Assembly (NCBI RefSeq): GCF_036013525.1
Contig: NZ_CP107853.1
Location: 6,262,001-6,326,000 of the forward strand
DNA: 64,000 nucleotides
From: Nonomuraea sp. NBC_00507
GTDB lineage: Bacteria; Actinomycetota; Actinomycetes; Streptosporangiales; Streptosporangiaceae
Direction: 5' to 3'
A program made the position numbers and the translations under genes. Under the pieces are notes generated by a model that was given only the letters and a program-made list of their open reading frames with translations, was not told the origin of the DNA and ran no database searches. Shown here piece by piece: positions 8,203 through 16,663 of this stretch. Every line of letters begins with the position of its first letter. Position 1 is the stretch's first letter.

Positions 8203-10574
8203 GGTGCGTCGCCTCCCGGCTGTTCATCCAGCATCTTGGCCGCCTGCGTACGGCCAAGGCGGGTGCCTGACTGAAGAGATCCCATCATCGCGCGGATCTC
8301 CTCCGGGGAGCGCTCGTCATCGTCCTCCTCGTGGTCTGGCAGCGTGGGCGTGTCCTCGCGCAGCGCCGCCGCGAGGTTCGCCTGGGGCACGCGGAGCGGC
8401 AGCCCCGACGGTGTGAATTCGGCCACGGGCTGCTGCTCCGGTTCGGCTGGCGGCTCGGGTACTGATGCGAGGGCCGGCTCGGGCGCGGGTGCGGGGGCCG
8501 GCTCGGGAACGGAGGCGGGGACCGGGCGGGCGGGTTTGAGCGTGCGCACGTTCTCCCCGGCGGCGGGGCGCGCCATCTCTCCGGCGACGGGGCGGGCAGC
8601 CGCCTCTCCCGCGGCGGGGCGGGCCACCGTGGCCACCGCCGTCGGCCGGCGCGGCAGCCGCTCCCCGCCGTCGCCGCGCTGCGGCTCCGGCCTGGGGTCG
8701 AGCTGGACGAGCTCCTGCGGCAACAGCACCACGACCGTGGTCCCGCCGTACGGCGACGCCTTGAGCACCACCTGGATGTCGTGCCGCTTGGCCAGTTGGC
8801 TGACCACGTAGAGGCCCAGGCGGGCGGTGCCCGTGATGCGGAACTCCGGCGGGTTCGCGATGCGCTCGTTCGCGGCCTCCAGGTCCTCGGGCTTCATGCC
8901 CAGGCCCCGGTCCTCGATCTCGATCACGTACCCGTTGGCCACGAGCTGGCCGCTGACCTGGACGTTCGTGTACGGCGGCGAGAACGACACGGCGTTCTCG
9001 ATGAGCTCGGCCAGCAGGTGCACGACGTCGCCGACGGCCCGGCCGACGAGCACGACCTCGCCCATCGGCATCAGCGTGACCCGCGTGTAGTCCTCCACCT
9101 CGGCCAGCGCGCCGCGCACGACGTCGACCATGGGGACCGAGCGCCGCCACGTGCGGGCGGGCGAGGAGCCGGAGAGCACGATGAGGTTCTCCGCGTTGCG
9201 CCGCATGCGGATGGCCAGGTGGTCCAGCCGGAAGAGCTCCTTCAGCTCCTCGGGGTCGGTCTCCCGGCGCTCCATCACGTCGAGCACGGTGAGCTGCCGG
9301 TGCACCAGGCCCTGCGTCCTGCGGGCCAGGCTGAGCAGGATGTCGCGGATGCTGCGGCGCAGTTCCGCCTGCTCGGCCGCCACCTTGATCGCGGTGCGCT
9401 GCACGGTGTTGAACGCCTGGCCCACCTGGCCGATCTCGTCGTCACCGAAGTCCAGGTCCGGCGCCTCCTTGACCAGGTCGACTTCCTCGCCCTGACCGAT
9501 GCGCTCGACGACGCCGGGCAGCCGGTCGTCGGACAACTCGTGGGCGGCGTCGCGCAGCTTCCGCAGCTGGGCGAGCAGCTGCCTGGTGGTGGTGATGGAC
9601 AGGATGATCGAGGCGATAACGGCGATCAGGCCAAGACCGCCGGCGAGCAGCAGTCGTACGATGACGCCGGCCGCGACGGGCGTGATCCGCTCGAGCAGCC
9701 GGTCACCGCCGGCGAGCGTGACTGTCTGCATGCTGGTCAGCGTGGCGTCGGCGGCCTTGTGCCACTCCTCGCCGCTCACCGGCAGCGAGTCTATGGCGGG
9801 GTCGTGCCGGATGAGCTGCGTCTCCATGGCCTGGACCCGGGACACCGGCGCGGTCTTGAGCCAGGCGTCGAAGGCTGCCTGGTCCTCTGCCGGCAGCTTC
9901 GCCAGCGCCTCGCTCAACGTGTAGCGGAAGACGCCGGCGGTCTCGACGAATTCGGCGTGGTCGGTCCTGGTGAAGCCGCCCTTGGCGAAGACACTGGCCA
10001 GCAGCGCGTCCTCGCGGGCGAAGATCTCCCGCGAGCGGTGCATCTCGGCCAGCGTTCGGCCGTCCTTGGCGATCTCCTTGTCGTCGAACTCGGCCACCGA
10101 GTCGTACATGCGGTAGAAGGAGTCGATGACGGCGTTGTACTGAGCTGCGGCCTGCGCGACGTTGGTCTTGCCCGTGTCAATCGACTTCCTGGTGGCCGCC
10201 AGCTTGCCGAGCTGGCCCTTGACCTCGCCCAGGCGGCGGCGGAGCGCGTCGTCCATGGCGAACTCGGCCGCCGTGCTCTCGGATGCGGAGTCGAACTCGG
10301 AGGTCAGCGCATCGGTCTTGGCTCGCTGGGCACGCATCGGCTGGTCGACGTCGCGCCTGTTCGCGCCCAGGTGGGCGAGCGCAAGGCGGCGCTCGCGCTG
10401 GAGCTCGATAAGCAGTGGCTCGCTTGGGTCGACGACGTTGCTGTTGACCGTCGCGGCCCACAGTAGGTTCACGCCCTCCCGCAGGGTTACCCAGGCGGCG
10501 AACGCCCACAGGCAGGCGAGCGAGACGATGAGTGCCGTGACCTTTGCCCGGACACTGGCATTACGGAAGCGCAT
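8199..10574 (-). CDS. cvnA: Conservon sensor histidine-kinase-like protein with nitrate/nitrite-sensing domain (CvnA)
   Basis: The protein is 791 aa from ATG 10574 (GGGTGG 5 nt upstream). GTG 10583 is an alternative start. The order is: first membrane helix near residues 10-30; a long extracytoplasmic helical NIT-type sensor domain to about 295; a second membrane helix near 300-320; HAMP; a dimerisation region (FRLDHLAIRMRR); a HATPase_c domain with ELIENAVSFSPP and EDRGLGM; and a disordered Pro/Ala/Glu-rich tail of about 170 aa. It is the receptor of the conservon and has its own promoter at 10661-10689. The ligand is unknown. Confidence 0.92.
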   Translation of the reverse strand: MRFRNASVRAKVTALIVSLACLWAFAAWVTLREGVNLLWAATVNSNVVDPSEPLLIELQRERRLALAHLGANRRDVDQPMRAQRAKTDALTSEFDSASESTAAEFAMDDALRRRLGEVKGQLGKLAATRKSIDTGKTNVAQAAAQYNAVIDSFYRMYDSVAEFDDKEIAKDGRTLAEMHRSREIFAREDALLASVFAKGGFTRTDHAEFVETAGVFRYTLSEALAKLPAEDQAAFDAWLKTAPVSRVQAMETQLIRHDPAIDSLPVSGEEWHKAADATLTSMQTVTLAGGDRLLERITPVAAGVIVRLLLAGGLGLIAVIASIILSITTTRQLLAQLRKLRDAAHELSDDRLPGVVERIGQGEEVDLVKEAPDLDFGDDEIGQVGQAFNTVQRTAIKVAAEQAELRRSIRDILLSLARRTQGLVHRQLTVLDVMERRETDPEELKELFRLDHLAIRMRRNAENLIVLSGSSPARTWRRSVPMVDVVRGALAEVEDYTRVTLMPMGEVVLVGRAVGDVVHLLAELIENAVSFSPPYTNVQVSGQLVANGYVIEIEDRGLGMKPEDLEAANERIANPPEFRITGTARLGLYVVSQLAKRHDIQVVLKASPYGGTTVVVLLPQELVQLDPRPEPQRGDGGERLPRRPTAVATVARPAAGEAAARPVAGEMARPAAGENVRTLKPARPVPASVPEPAPAPAPEPALASVPEPPAEPEQQPVAEFTPSGLPLRVPQANLAAALREDTPTLPDHEEDDDERSPEEIRAMMGSLQSGTRLGRTQAAKMLDEQPGGDAP

Positions 10575-10660
10575 CGAGGCCACCCGGAGAGAAAGCAGCG
10601 CGGTCAGCGTGCCATGTCAAGAGGAAGAAATGGGCATCCCAGGAATCTGACACTCGGGTC

Positions 10661-10689
10661 ACCCTAGCAACGCAACAATGCTCACTCAA
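10661..10689 (-). promoter_or_regulatory. Promoter of the conservon operon
   Basis: Reading the minus strand, TTGAGT (10689-10684) and TAGGGT (10666-10661) are separated by 17 bp, upstream of cvnA. The transcription start would be near 10654, giving a leader of about 70-80 nt. This suggests the conservon is not expressed only by read-through from the terpene operon. Confidence 0.6.
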
Positions 10690-10719
10690 CATGAAAGAGC
10701 GCCATTAGGTCGCTATGTC

Positions 10720-12240
10720 CTACTTTTCGGTCGAAGTTCTCCTTCCAGATGAACGCTGGGTTACGTGTACGGCGGCCAGCACCGCTGCGCGGACAATTGC
10801 TGTCGGCGTGTAAAGGTCCTTGTCATGCCAGAGTGGAGGGTAATCCGATAAATCGCCCACATGGGTGAGGAACGTGTAGCCACGCGCCGCCGCCTGTCGG
10901 CACCGTTCGTCCGGCTCCGGCCCCGAGAGCAGCAGTGTCTGCACCGCGTACGCCGTCTCCTCCGGCATGCCCATCCACCGGCCCCACGATCCGTCGTCGC
11001 GCTGGGTCGCCACCACCCATTCCCGGGCGGCGCGCACCGTGTCCGCGTATTCCGGCCCTCCGAACTCGCCGAGCGCCAGAGCGCAGCTGAGCGTGGCGTA
11101 GTAGGGGGAGGCATGCCACCTGTCGCGCCAACTCCCGTCGGGCCGCTGCCGCACGGCCAGCCACCGCGCCACGCGCGCCATCAAAGGCCGGTACGTGCCC
11201 GCCGTCTCCGGCCTGGCCCGCACGTACTCCCCGAACGCGTCGAGCACATGGGCGTTGACGCTGACCGAGACGCCGTCCTCGCCCTGCCAGGTGCAGAAGT
11301 GCTCCCCGGTGTCGAAAGCCTTGAGCGACTCGGGCTCGCACGGCATGCCGAGCAGTGCGAGCGCATGGAGCGCGACGCTGGTCGTGTCGGCGTCGGCCGG
11401 CAGCCCGGCCCCGGCGGGAGTGCCGTTCGGGCCGATCGCGGCCCGCAGGTCCGCGGTCATTTCCGGTGGCAGCTCCACCGGCGCGCCCGCCCTGAGCAGC
11501 CAGCTCAGCACCCAGCCGCGCTCGAAGACCGTGATGGGGAGCCCGACGGGGACGGGCCCGCCGTACCGCTTCGCCACCGCCTCCAGGTGCCTCCTGGCCG
11601 AGTCGGCCGAGTCGGGCGGCGCGAGAGTGTCCAGCCAGGCGGCCGTCGCCGCGGGTGAGGCACCGACGGTGCCGATGGGCGTGGGGCTCACGGCGCTGGT
11701 GATGGAAGCCGTCGCGCCCACCACCTCGAGGGCGTGCAGGAGTTTCTGTGGCGGCTCGCCGCCGGACTCCAGAAGGTGCCGCACCATGCCGAGGCGCCTG
11801 CCGTCCATGCCGGGTGGCAGGGGCAGCGGATCAGCGCACCCGTGGTCGTTGATGAGCGAGACGAGGTACGGCACGATCAGGTCGATCGCCGGCGTGTCGG
11901 GCAGCTCGCGTGGCTCCTGGAGCATCGACCGCAGCGCCTTCAGCCCGGCGCGCGCGGCCGGCATGAGCACGGCCGGATCGCCATCGCCCCGGGCCGCAGC
12001 GGTGAGCAGTGCCTCGGTGGCGCTCAGGGTGGGCACGAGCCCGTAGCCTTCGGGGGCGCCCCAGAATCCGTCGTCGCGCTGCTCGCCCAGGAGGTACGCC
12101 ACGCGCTCCCGCTGCCCGACCAGCCAGGGGGCGATCGTGACCAGCCGCCCGGTCTCGTAGACCGAGGGGGATACCTGGCCCCAGGGCTTAGCCATGAGCC
12201 CGGAGACGAGGTCATTGGCCTCGCGGAAGACGTCGATCAC
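10720..12240 (-). CDS. Class II (protonation-initiated) terpene cyclase, DxDTT variant
   Basis: The protein is 506 aa from the GTG at 12240, which overlaps the class I synthase stop (GTGA). It has the beta/gamma-domain architecture of bacterial copalyl- or drimenyl-diphosphate synthases, including QW-like repeats (REDGSW-type segments RPDGSWRDRW and RDDGSWGRW). The catalytic motif reads DADTT at residues 283-287, in place of DxDD. The middle Asp (D285) would be the general acid. Known class II enzymes cyclise GGPP or FPP while keeping the diphosphate. The DxDTT form has been reported among drimenyl-diphosphate synthases. Substrate length is therefore open. It is the last gene of the terpene operon. 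Confidence 0.85.
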   Translation of the reverse strand: MIDVFREANDLVSGLMAKPWGQVSPSVYETGRLVTIAPWLVGQRERVAYLLGEQRDDGFWGAPEGYGLVPTLSATEALLTAAARGDGDPAVLMPAARAGLKALRSMLQEPRELPDTPAIDLIVPYLVSLINDHGCADPLPLPPGMDGRRLGMVRHLLESGGEPPQKLLHALEVVGATASITSAVSPTPIGTVGASPAATAAWLDTLAPPDSADSARRHLEAVAKRYGGPVPVGLPITVFERGWVLSWLLRAGAPVELPPEMTADLRAAIGPNGTPAGAGLPADADTTSVALHALALLGMPCEPESLKAFDTGEHFCTWQGEDGVSVSVNAHVLDAFGEYVRARPETAGTYRPLMARVARWLAVRQRPDGSWRDRWHASPYYATLSCALALGEFGGPEYADTVRAAREWVVATQRDDGSWGRWMGMPEETAYAVQTLLLSGPEPDERCRQAAARGYTFLTHVGDLSDYPPLWHDKDLYTPTAIVRAAVLAAVHVTQRSSGRRTSTEK

Positions 12241-13094
12241 GACTCGGCCCAGAAGTCGGAGAGGCCGTAGAAGCCGGCGCTGTAGTTGATCTGCCAGGTG
12301 AGGTACTCCGCGGCACGCGGGTACGCGTCCCGCAGCGGCTCGATCAGCTCGGTCGCTTCGTCGGCCAGCTCTGACAGCTGCTCGATCACTTCGTCCAACT
12401 CCATTCCCAGCGTGAATGCGTTGACGTCTCCTGAGCCGGACTCCCTGCGCCACGTGGCCAGGTCGTTGAGCAGGCGCAGATAGCGCTGCACGGCGTCGGC
12501 GGCCGGGCGCAGCCGGTCCAGGTCGCGGGGTGCCTCGACCAGCCCTGTGTGAATCCAGTGCGACAGGCCGATGAAGAGTGCGCCGCAGCTGTCGGCGTTG
12601 GCCAGGTACTCCTGCCTGGTGGGCGGGTGCTCGGAGCCGCTCCAGTCCCATTCGCGGGCCATGGCGCGAAGCATGCGTTCGAGCTGATCGCGCCAGGCCC
12701 GGTCGAGCTCAGGCGGGGCGGCCAAGTCCGATCGCAGGTCCGCGACGAAGGCGGCCGCCTGTGATTCGGGCGCGGCCCCGCCCGCCGCAGGGCCGCCCGC
12801 CGCGGCCAGGCACTCACCGACCAGGGCGCCGACCTGCTCTCGCGAGCTCGCCTCCTCGTCGATCAGTCGGTCCAGGGCGAAGACCAGCAGTGAAGCCCGG
12901 TTCACGGCGCGCAGGCCCTCGACCGTCGCCCAGGGCGCGCAGAACGCGCCTGCCATGGACAGCGCGCCGTACAGCCCGGCGTCGAACGACTTCTCAGGGA
13001 AGAGCCCGTCGTAGCGGGTCGCGAATCTGGCCAGTTCGCGGCCGCTGGCCACGGCCAGGGCGCATGTTCGGCCAGTCTCGAAGGAGCCGTTCAC
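12237..13094 (-). CDS. Class I terpene synthase
   Basis: The protein is 285 aa from the GTG at 13094 (GTGA overlap with the P450 stop). It has a single alpha-domain. The Asp-rich metal motif is DRLIDE at 75-80, and the NSE/DTE triad is NDLATWRRE at 210-218 (N210, T214, E218). A conserved WQINYSAGFYGLS segment closes the active site. Both metal-binding sites look intact, so it should ionise a diphosphate. Sitting between a class II cyclase and a P450, it most likely acts on the bicyclic diphosphate made by its neighbour rather than directly on a linear prenyl diphosphate. The product cannot be predicted. Confidence 0.85.
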   Translation of the reverse strand: MNGSFETGRTCALAVASGRELARFATRYDGLFPEKSFDAGLYGALSMAGAFCAPWATVEGLRAVNRASLLVFALDRLIDEEASSREQVGALVGECLAAAGGPAAGGAAPESQAAAFVADLRSDLAAPPELDRAWRDQLERMLRAMAREWDWSGSEHPPTRQEYLANADSCGALFIGLSHWIHTGLVEAPRDLDRLRPAADAVQRYLRLLNDLATWRRESGSGDVNAFTLGMELDEVIEQLSELADEATELIEPLRDAYPRAAEYLTWQINYSAGFYGLSDFWAES

Positions 13095-14434
13095 CGCCGC
13101 CCCACCGGCACCAGCGTCATCGACAGGCCGGCGGTGGGACGCAGCGAGGAGGCCAGCCGGGGGGTCACGGAGCCGTCGTGGTGCACGATCGGGCGGTACT
13201 TCCGCAGGATGCCGGCGATCAGAAGGGGCGCCTCCATCATGAACAGGTGCTGCCCGAGGCACACGTGCGGGCCCGCGCCGAACGGCCAGTACGCGTATCG
13301 GTGCCGCTTGGCCTCGTTCGCCGGCGCGAAGCGCTCGGGGTCGAACTCCAGCGGCCGTTCCCAGAACCGCGGCAGCCGATGCGTCAGGTACGGGCTCAGC
13401 ATGACGGTGGAGCCGGCCTCAACGGTGATCCCGCCCACGACGTCCGTCTCGACCGTCTTGCGCGGCAAGATCCAGCCCGGCGGGTAGAGCCGCAGCAATT
13501 CGGTGACGAACATCCTGAGGTAGACCAGGTCCGGCAGGTGCGCGGTGCTGACGGGGTCGTCGCCGACCACCCGCTCGACCTCCTCGTACAGCTTGGCGGC
13601 GACGTGCGGGTACGCCTGCAGCACGGGCCAGGCCCAGGTCAGCGCGGTCGCCGAGGTCTCCGTCGAGGCCCCGTGCATGGCGACCAGGTCGTCCCTGATG
13701 CGCCTGTCGCCCTCGGCGCCCTCGATGTCCTGGCGGGCCTTGACCAGCCGCGACACGACGTCGTCCCCCTCCTGGTCCTGCGATCTGGCCTGCCGGATGC
13801 GTGGGTAGACGACCTCGTCAATGGTCTTGATCGCGCGCTTGAACGACTGGTCGCCCGGCATCGGGAACAGCTCCGGCACGAACGGCATCAGCAGGCGGAT
13901 GGCCTTGGCGGTGACGGCGACGTCGTAAGCGGGCACCAGTCGGTTGATGTCCGCCACGGAGATCTTCGCGCCGAAGAACAGCCGTACGATCGTCGGGTGC
14001 ACGATGGCGGACACGCCCTTGGCCACGTCGAAGGGCCGCCCCGGGATCACCGTCTCCTCGATGAGCTCGTTGATGATCTCGGCCATGTGCTCGGCGAGCG
14101 AGTTCACGTACTTGGCCGTGAACAGCGGCTGCAGGATCTGGCGGCTCTCCGCCCAGCTCTCGCCGTCCGACAGGATGCCTTCGCCCAGCAGCGGGGCCAG
14201 CGGGTCCCAGAACATGCCCTCGCGCACGTAGTTCGGCTGCTTCCTGGCGAGCACGTGCTGGACGTGGTCGGGATGGGTCACCAGATACGGGCGGAAGGGG
14301 CCCATGCTCAGCCGGACGAGATCCCCGTTGGCCTGGGTGCCGGCTTCTTCGAACGCGTTGACAGGGACGCGCGCATGTCTCGTGAGCTTACGGAGGAAAG
14401 GCAACGTTCTGGTAGGGGCGGCGTCAATCGCCAC
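13091..14434 (-). CDS. Cytochrome P450
   Basis: The protein is 447 aa from the GTG at 14434, chosen because GGAGG lies 7 nt upstream (complement of 14442-14446). Upstream in-frame TTG codons lack a ribosome site. The I-helix motif is HGASTETSA at 254-262, ExxR is E312-R315, and the haem loop is FGAGPHVCLG with Cys392. It is the first gene of the terpene operon and is coupled to the class I synthase. It is a probable terpene hydroxylase or oxidase. No ferredoxin or reductase gene is nearby, so electrons must come from elsewhere. Confidence 0.93.
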   Translation of the reverse strand: MAIDAAPTRTLPFLRKLTRHARVPVNAFEEAGTQANGDLVRLSMGPFRPYLVTHPDHVQHVLARKQPNYVREGMFWDPLAPLLGEGILSDGESWAESRQILQPLFTAKYVNSLAEHMAEIINELIEETVIPGRPFDVAKGVSAIVHPTIVRLFFGAKISVADINRLVPAYDVAVTAKAIRLLMPFVPELFPMPGDQSFKRAIKTIDEVVYPRIRQARSQDQEGDDVVSRLVKARQDIEGAEGDRRIRDDLVAMHGASTETSATALTWAWPVLQAYPHVAAKLYEEVERVVGDDPVSTAHLPDLVYLRMFVTELLRLYPPGWILPRKTVETDVVGGITVEAGSTVMLSPYLTHRLPRFWERPLEFDPERFAPANEAKRHRYAYWPFGAGPHVCLGQHLFMMEAPLLIAGILRKYRPIVHHDGSVTPRLASSLRPTAGLSMTLVPVGRR

Positions 14435-14475
14435 TGTTTTTCCTCCATCGCATACGGTGTCCGTCTCACATCCCG

Positions 14476-14531
14476 GACATTTCCTGACAAATGTCAACCG
14501 TTGAGGTGGAGTATCACATGCTTATGCATGT
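14476..14531. promoter_or_regulatory. Terpene-locus divergent control region with two inverted repeats
   Basis: The first repeat has arms GACATTT (14476-14482) and AAATGTC (14489-14495), perfect over 7 bp with a 6-bp spacer. It abuts a minus-strand TTGACA (14498-14493) that may be the P450 -35 box. The second is ACATGC-TTAT-GCATGT (14516-14531), just upstream of the prenyl synthase ribosome site. They look like two separate operators in the shared regulatory region of the divergent genes. The binding protein is not identified. Confidence 0.45.
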
Positions 14532-14564
14532 AGATTCAAGATCGTACTTGGGTAGGAGTTCCGA

Positions 14565-15578
14565 TTGAATCTCAGCCATCCCCTGGGCGGCGGCGCCATG
14601 CCCCGTTTCCGGGGCCTGCTCGAACCCGCCCTCCGTGAGGCGGTCTCGAACCTGCATCCGTGGGGTGCCAGGATGGCCGCGTTCGCTCTGGGCTGGTCGG
14701 ACGCGGATGGCAGGCCGTACCACGGGGACGGCGGCAAGGGCGTGCGACCCGCCATCGCCATGCTCAGCGCCGAGGCGGTCGGGGCCCCGGCCGAGTCGGC
14801 GCTGCCGGCGGCGGTCGCGGTGGAGCTGGTGCACGCGTTCTCGCTGGCGCACGACGACATCATCGATCACGACGAGCGGCGCAGGCACCGCGAGGCGCTC
14901 TGGAAGGCGTACGGCGTGGGGCCCGCGCTGCTCACCGGCGACGCACTCCTCGCCCTGGCGGTCCAGCAGCTCGCCGGAGCGCCGGAGGCCATGAGGTTCC
15001 TGTCGGCGGCGCTCGTCGAGCTCGTGAACGGGCAGAGCGCCGACATGGCCTTCGAGAACCGGCCCTGGCGCGGGCCCAAAGAGGTCACCATCGGCGAGTA
15101 CACGGAGATGGCCGCGGGCAAGACCGGCAGTCTGCTGGGAGCCGCCGCGGCCGCCGGCGTGGCCCTGGGCGGCGGCGCGCCCGAGATCGCGGACCGGATG
15201 TGGGCCGTGGGCCGCGACCTGGGGGTGGCCTTCCAGATCGCCGACGACATGCTCGGCATCTGGGGCGATCCCCGCGTCACCGGCAAACCCGTCCACAACG
15301 ATCTGCGGCGCGACAAGAAGACGTTGCCCGTCCTCGCCGCCCTCGCCACCGACTCGCCGGCCGCCCGCGAGCTGTCGGCCGTGCTCTCGGCCGGCGTCAC
15401 GGACGAGGAGTCGGTACGCCGGGCCGCCCGGTTGGTGGAGGAGGCGGGCGGGCGGGCCGCCGCGCTTGCGATGGCGGATCGCTACGTGGCGTCGGCCGTG
15501 GACATCCTGGACGAATGCCTCCCCGGCGCGACCGAACTGCGCACTTTGTGCCACGGCCTGGTGAATCGCATCCACTGA
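14565..15578 (+). CDS. Polyprenyl diphosphate synthase, probably geranylgeranyl diphosphate synthase
   Basis: The protein is 337 aa. TTG 14565 is chosen because GTAGGAG at 14552-14558 lies 6 nt upstream. ATG 14598 is an alternative. The first Asp-rich motif is DDIID (97-101), with no insertion and an aromatic residue at -5 (Phe92). The second is DDMLGIWGD (227-235), as seen in many actinobacterial enzymes. The -5 aromatic residue with an uninterrupted motif fits type I GGPP synthases. It is divergent from the P450-led operon and would supply the C20 (or C15) diphosphate for it. A convergent terminator follows. Confidence 0.88.
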   Translation: MNLSHPLGGGAMPRFRGLLEPALREAVSNLHPWGARMAAFALGWSDADGRPYHGDGGKGVRPAIAMLSAEAVGAPAESALPAAVAVELVHAFSLAHDDIIDHDERRRHREALWKAYGVGPALLTGDALLALAVQQLAGAPEAMRFLSAALVELVNGQSADMAFENRPWRGPKEVTIGEYTEMAAGKTGSLLGAAAAAGVALGGGAPEIADRMWAVGRDLGVAFQIADDMLGIWGDPRVTGKPVHNDLRRDKKTLPVLAALATDSPAARELSAVLSAGVTDEESVRRAARLVEEAGGRAAALAMADRYVASAVDILDECLPGATELRTLCHGLVNRIH

Positions 15579-15583
15579 ACCCA

Positions 15584-15608
15584 GCCGCCCGAGTCGTACC
15601 CGGGCGGC
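15584..15608. terminator. Bidirectional hairpin terminator
   Basis: GCCGCCCG (15584-15591) pairs perfectly with CGGGCGGC (15601-15608) across a 9-nt loop. It lies in the 39-bp gap between the convergent prenyl synthase and aldo/keto reductase genes. There is no T-tract, which is usual in actinobacteria. Confidence 0.6.
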
Positions 15609-15617
15609 GCGGCAGGG

Positions 15618-16547
15618 TCAGGGGCGCGAGGCCTCGTCCAGGAGGGCGAGCTCCTCCGTGCTCAGCGTCAGCTCGGCGGCCGTGATCAGGGCCTGCAGTT
15701 GCTCGACGCTGCGCGCGCTGGCGATCGGCGCCGTGATCGTCGGCTGGGCGGCGAGCCAGGCCAGCGCCACCGAGGCCGGGTGGACCACACGCTCGGCCGC
15801 CACCTTGGTCAGCGCCTCCAGGGTGCGCCGCCCGTGCTCCGTGGCCAGGTATTCGCCGGCCTTGCCCGCCCGCGGGCTCTCGACGGTGACGCCGGGCGCG
15901 TACTTGCCGGTCAGGAAGCCGCGCGCCAGCCCGAAGTACGGCGTGCTGCCCAGCCTCTCCCTGGCCACCACATCCCGCAGCTCGCCCTCGTAGCCACGCT
16001 CGACCAGGTTGTACTCCTGCTGCAGCGCGACGTACCTGACCAGCCCCTCCTCATCGGAGATCTTGAGTGCCTCCGCCAGCCGGGCGGCGCTGTGGTTGGA
16101 CGCGCCGGCGTAGCGGATCTTGCCCTCGCGCACCAGCGCGTCGAAGACGGCCAGCGACTCCACCATCGGCGTGTCGTGGTCGTCCACGTGCGCCCAGTAA
16201 AGGTCGATGTAGTCGGTACGGAGCCGCCGCAGCGAGTCCTCGACCGCCGTGCGGATGGTCGCCGGGGCCAGGCCCCGGAGCCCTTCGAGCATGCCGACCT
16301 TGGTGGACAGGACGAGCGAGTCGCGGTTGTGCCGGTGGGCCAGCCACTCACCGATGATCATCTCGGACGCGGAGTCGCCGGTCGCCCAGTACGGATAGAC
16401 GTCGGCGGTGTCGAGGAAATTGCCGCCGTTCTCGACGTATTCGTCGAGGACCGCGAACGACGTCTCCTTGTCCGCCGTCCAGCCGAAGACATTGGTGCCG
16501 AGCGCTATCGGGAAAACGGACAGGTCCGTGGTACCTACTGATCTCAT
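15618..16547 (-). CDS. Aldo/keto reductase
   Basis: The protein is 309 aa with the AKR TIM-barrel motifs: NFLDTADVYPY near the catalytic Asp/Tyr, STKVG (Lys), the His-containing YIDLYWAHVDDHDTP, GASNHS and the NADPH-binding PIASARSVEQL. ATG 16547 has GATAAT 6 nt upstream on its own strand, suggesting a leaderless mRNA. ATG 16571 in the same frame is possible but has no ribosome site. It lies downstream of the MFS gene after a 116-bp gap. The substrate is unknown. It is the terpene locus's nearest neighbour but separated by a terminator. Confidence 0.88.
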   Translation of the reverse strand: MRSVGTTDLSVFPIALGTNVFGWTADKETSFAVLDEYVENGGNFLDTADVYPYWATGDSASEMIIGEWLAHRHNRDSLVLSTKVGMLEGLRGLAPATIRTAVEDSLRRLRTDYIDLYWAHVDDHDTPMVESLAVFDALVREGKIRYAGASNHSAARLAEALKISDEEGLVRYVALQQEYNLVERGYEGELRDVVARERLGSTPYFGLARGFLTGKYAPGVTVESPRAGKAGEYLATEHGRRTLEALTKVAAERVVHPASVALAWLAAQPTITAPIASARSVEQLQALITAAELTLSTEELALLDEASRP

Positions 16548-16663
16548 CCTGCCATTATCCGCGCGTCCCATGAGGAGGCTTCGATGGCACTCCGATGACA
16601 CGGTTGCCTGGTCGGCGCGCCGGTCCTCGGCGGCCCCGCGCAGCGGCACGCCTCGAACGCGGC

